A stretch of 64,000 bases of DNA, taken from NCBI RefSeq assembly GCF_000374805.1, contig NZ_KB895334.1:318685-382684 (forward strand), read 5' to 3'. The stretch comes from Chitiniphilus shinanonensis DSM 23277. Lineage in GTDB: Bacteria; Pseudomonadota; Gammaproteobacteria; Burkholderiales; Chitinibacteraceae. Shown here one piece after another: positions 63,239 through 64,000 of this stretch. Within the stretch, counting starts at the first letter, position 1, and each line of letters begins with the position of its first letter. The notes under the pieces are model-generated. The model was not told the DNA's origin and searched no databases. It saw only the letters and a program-made list of their open reading frames with translations. A program made the translations under genes and the position numbers.

Positions 63239-64000
63239 GCGCCGTGCGCATCTTCCTCTCCGGCGTGGCCAGCGCGTCCCACCTGATCTACGTCGGCGCC
63301 TATCTCGACGCGCGGCTGTGCGCCGGCGATCAGGTGACGCTGGTCTGCCTGGGCTTCAGCCGCTTTCTCGGCCAGCAACACGTCGATCTCGATCTGGTCC
63401 GCCGCGAACTGCCTGCGCATCCGGCGCTGCGCGTGCTCGGCGCCGAGGCCGGCTGGGCTGCGCAGCCGGGCGAAGCACTGGTCTACCTGGCGGTCGGCGC
63501 GCCGGGCATCAAGCCGTGGCTGCGCCTGAAGCGCGCCAACCCATGGCGGCGCCTGCGCTGCGTGGTGGTGGACGAAGGGCTGGGCAGTTATGGCGACTGG
63601 CGGGCGCGGCTGGCGGCGATCCGGCGCGAAGGCGGCCACGGCTGGCGGGCCACGTTGCGCGCGCTGGTGGTCAGCACCGCGCAGCGCCTGCTGGCGGATC
63701 AACGCTGGGCACTTTATCGGCCGCAGGGCTCGGGCTGGATCGTCGAGCCGCAGATCGCGGACTGGTTCCGCCAGCGCCTGAGCGGCACGGCCGACGGCGC
63801 GGCGCGGCTTTATTTCATTTCGCAGCCTTGGGTGGAGCTGGGGCAGGTGGAGGTCGGGCGCTACCAGGTGGTGCTGGCGCAACTGGCCGCCCATGCCGAA
63901 ACGGCGGGGCTGAAGTTGATGGTCCGGCCGCACCCGGCGGAGGATCGGGCCAAGTACGGCGACCTGCCGCTGGACCTGACGCCGGGGCCGATCGAGTTGA
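63235..64000 (+). CDS. Polysialyltransferase-like glycosyltransferase, cut by window end
   Basis: 255 residues visible. Rossmann-like start SAVRIFLSGVASASHLIYV, then VVVDEGLGSYGDW and RLYFISQPWVELGQVEVGRYQ, LKLMVRPHPAEDRAKYGDLPLD, which resemble bacterial polysialyltransferases and GT52-type sialyltransferases (the HP pair binds the CMP phosphate). Following a complete CMP-Pse pathway, it is a natural candidate for the Pse transferase; inference from context. The C-terminus lies beyond 64000. Confidence 0.7.
   Translation, partial: MSAVRIFLSGVASASHLIYVGAYLDARLCAGDQVTLVCLGFSRFLGQQHVDLDLVRRELPAHPALRVLGAEAGWAAQPGEALVYLAVGAPGIKPWLRLKRANPWRRLRCVVVDEGLGSYGDWRARLAAIRREGGHGWRATLRALVVSTAQRLLADQRWALYRPQGSGWIVEPQIADWFRQRLSGTADGAARLYFISQPWVELGQVEVGRYQVVLAQLAAHAETAGLKLMVRPHPAEDRAKYGDLPLDLTPGPIEL

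Overview
High-GC proteobacterial chromosome segment. The gene content (an initiator tRNA, IF-1 with a long C-terminal tail, RlhA, ThiC behind a TPP riboswitch, a type I-E CRISPR-Cas locus and an aryl polyene pigment cluster) fits a betaproteobacterium, plausibly of the Neisseriales/Chromobacteriaceae. This placement is inference from gene families, not from a marker gene. No ribosomal RNA is present.

Layout. 1-1.9 kb: start of a cytochrome c oxidase subunit II gene (runs off the left edge), a DUF2189 membrane protein, tRNA-fMet with its terminator. 2.1-10.7 kb: a complete type I-E operon (cas3, cas8e, cse2, cas7e, cas5e, cas6e, cas1, cas2) followed by a leader with an IHF-like site and a very short array of three repeats and two spacers. 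10.9-12.6 kb: an SDR-family protein lacking the usual YxxxK and a convergent LysR-type regulator broken by one extra base in a six-base G run. 12.7-30.9 kb (all minus strand): an aryl polyene-type type II polyketide cluster: chain-length-factor-like synthase, acyltransferase, two ACPs, COG4648 membrane protein, fused adenylation-dehydratase, GT2, LPLAT acyltransferase, MIO ammonia-lyase, thioesterase, LolA-like protein, MMPL exporter, DUF3261 lipoprotein, two ketosynthases, ketoreductase and dehydratase. Several mobile or palindromic repeats sit inside it, two of them within coding sequence and still in frame.

31.3-38.1 kb: a chemoreceptor, a CHAP amidase-like protein, a DUF4431 protein, an OmpR/histidine kinase pair, a DUF6491 protein and a tiny Lys/Ala-rich secreted protein. 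38.3-39.2 kb has no convincing gene but carries a strong minus-strand terminator and an orphan palindrome. 39.2-45.2 kb: prmC, grxD, a YejK-like nucleoid protein, a DUF2252 protein, a 5'-nucleotidase and a glutathione transferase. 45.3-46.4 kb: a divergent YdaS/Cro-like and CI-like (S24) pair with two dyads between them; the S24 nucleophile is Ala. 47-53.3 kb: a putative membrane ORF whose end runs into a MITE-like element, rlhA, infA and thiC.

53.4-64 kb: a PCMT-family methyltransferase with its own terminator, then a co-directional surface-glycan operon: tviB and tviC (UDP-GalNAcA supply), pseB-C-F-G-H-I (complete CMP-pseudaminic acid pathway), a Wzx-like flippase and a polysialyltransferase-like enzyme cut by the right edge. 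Together they would make and assemble a GalNAcA/pseudaminic acid glycan.

The most distinctive feature of the window is its density of non-autonomous repeats: a CTAG-flanked MITE with perfect inverted ends, a second MITE-like element, a CACAGAG palindrome family (three copies), a GGGAAGAGGG/TTTACCC family (three copies), a roughly 0.65 kb palindromic element and a 90 bp direct duplication.
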